Shown: positions 5,653 through 5,999 of the stretch, one piece after another
Layout of the letters: each line of letters starts with the position of its first letter
How positions within the stretch are numbered: position 1 is the stretch's first letter
Program-made: the position numbers and the translations under genes
Origin: Carnobacterium_A sp036639135
GTDB lineage: Bacteria > Bacillota > Bacilli > Lactobacillales > Carnobacteriaceae
NCBI GenBank assembly: GCA_036639135.1
Contig: JAVWJE010000101.1
Span: 1-5,999 of the forward strand
Length of the DNA: 5,999 nucleotides
Reading direction: 5' to 3'
Notes under the pieces: generated by a model
The model's database searches: none
What the model saw: only the letters and a program-made list of their open reading frames with translations
What the model was told of the DNA's origin: nothing

Positions 5653-5999
5653 ATGCTGACATTAGAAGAAAAAGAATACTTTATGAATGAAGCGATTAAA
5701 GAAGCTAAAAAGGCTGAAAAAAAATTAGAAGTACCTATTGGAGCTATTATTGTTCTAAACGGTCGTATTATAGGACGTGGACATAATGGTCGCGAAGAGA
5801 GTCACGATGCAACAGCACATGCCGAAATGTTTGCTATTAGAGAAGCAAACAAGACACTTGAAAATTGGCGTTTAGAAGATGCTCAGTTATTTGTTACTTT
5901 AGAACCTTGTCCAATGTGTAGTGGAGCAATGATCTTATCACGTGTTAAAGAATTGTATTATGGAGCAGTCGATCCTAAAGGTGGTACAGCGGGTACCTT
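5653..5999 (+). CDS. tadA: TadA, tRNA adenosine(34) deaminase, 5' part
   Basis: TadA deaminates adenosine 34 of tRNA-Arg(ACG) to inosine, so that one tRNA reads several arginine codons. It is a cytoplasmic zinc enzyme, usually homodimeric and essential in many bacteria. The first 115 codons are present and the gene runs off the window. The motif HAE (residues 56-58) gives zinc ligand His56 and catalytic Glu58, and PCPMC (85-89) gives zinc ligands Cys86 and Cys89. VPIGAII (27-33) and LENWRL (69-74) are typical of the family, as is GAVDPKGG near the right edge. The start ATG 5653 follows a Shine-Dalgarno GAAAGG 8 nt upstream. No clear promoter was found between the insertion-sequence remnant and the gene. 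Guanine or cytidine deaminases share the zinc motif, but the order of motifs fits TadA best. Confidence 0.95.
   Translation, partial: MLTLEEKEYFMNEAIKEAKKAEKKLEVPIGAIIVLNGRIIGRGHNGREESHDATAHAEMFAIREANKTLENWRLEDAQLFVTLEPCPMCSGAMILSRVKELYYGAVDPKGGTAGT

Overview
The window looks like chromosome of a low-GC Gram-positive bacterium, most likely in the order Lactobacillales (Enterococcaceae/Carnobacteriaceae-like; the genus cannot be fixed from sequence alone). The reasons are the AT-rich base use, strong Shine-Dalgarno sites, a ctsR-clpC operon without mcsA and mcsB between the two genes, and CtsR and ClpC sequences close to those of Bacillus and Enterococcus.

Layout from left to right. Bases 1-50 are the 3' part of a tRNA-Pro(UGG) gene, followed by a Rho-independent terminator. 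Bases 88-403 are a regulatory region with a sigma-A promoter, a CtsR operator lying over the expected transcription start, and an unusually long leader of about 180 nt. ctsR (404-874) and clpC (892-3390) form a heat-shock operon that feeds back on itself: CtsR represses the promoter, and ClpC is the AAA+ unfoldase partner of ClpP. A strong terminator closes the operon. A small membrane-anchored, charged YtxH-like protein (3529-3912) has its own promoter. It converges on a PucR/CdaR-type helix-turn-helix regulator (3983-4858, minus strand), and the two share a bidirectional terminator.

The stretch 4859-5652 has no intact gene. It holds a badly decayed IS200/IS605-family element: a tnpB (OrfB, RNA-guided nuclease family) remnant on the minus strand and a tnpA (Y1 HUH transposase) remnant on the plus strand. 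They are divergent as in IS605, with candidate end hairpins outside each. Both genes have stop codons and internal deletions.

The window ends inside tadA (5653 onward), the tRNA adenosine deaminase that makes inosine at the wobble position.

I found no convincing undescribed system. The points most worth a second look are the decayed IS605-type element, which separates the divergent regulator and tadA genes, and the long, structured ctsR leader, in which the strong ribosome-binding sequence is not next to the conserved start codon.
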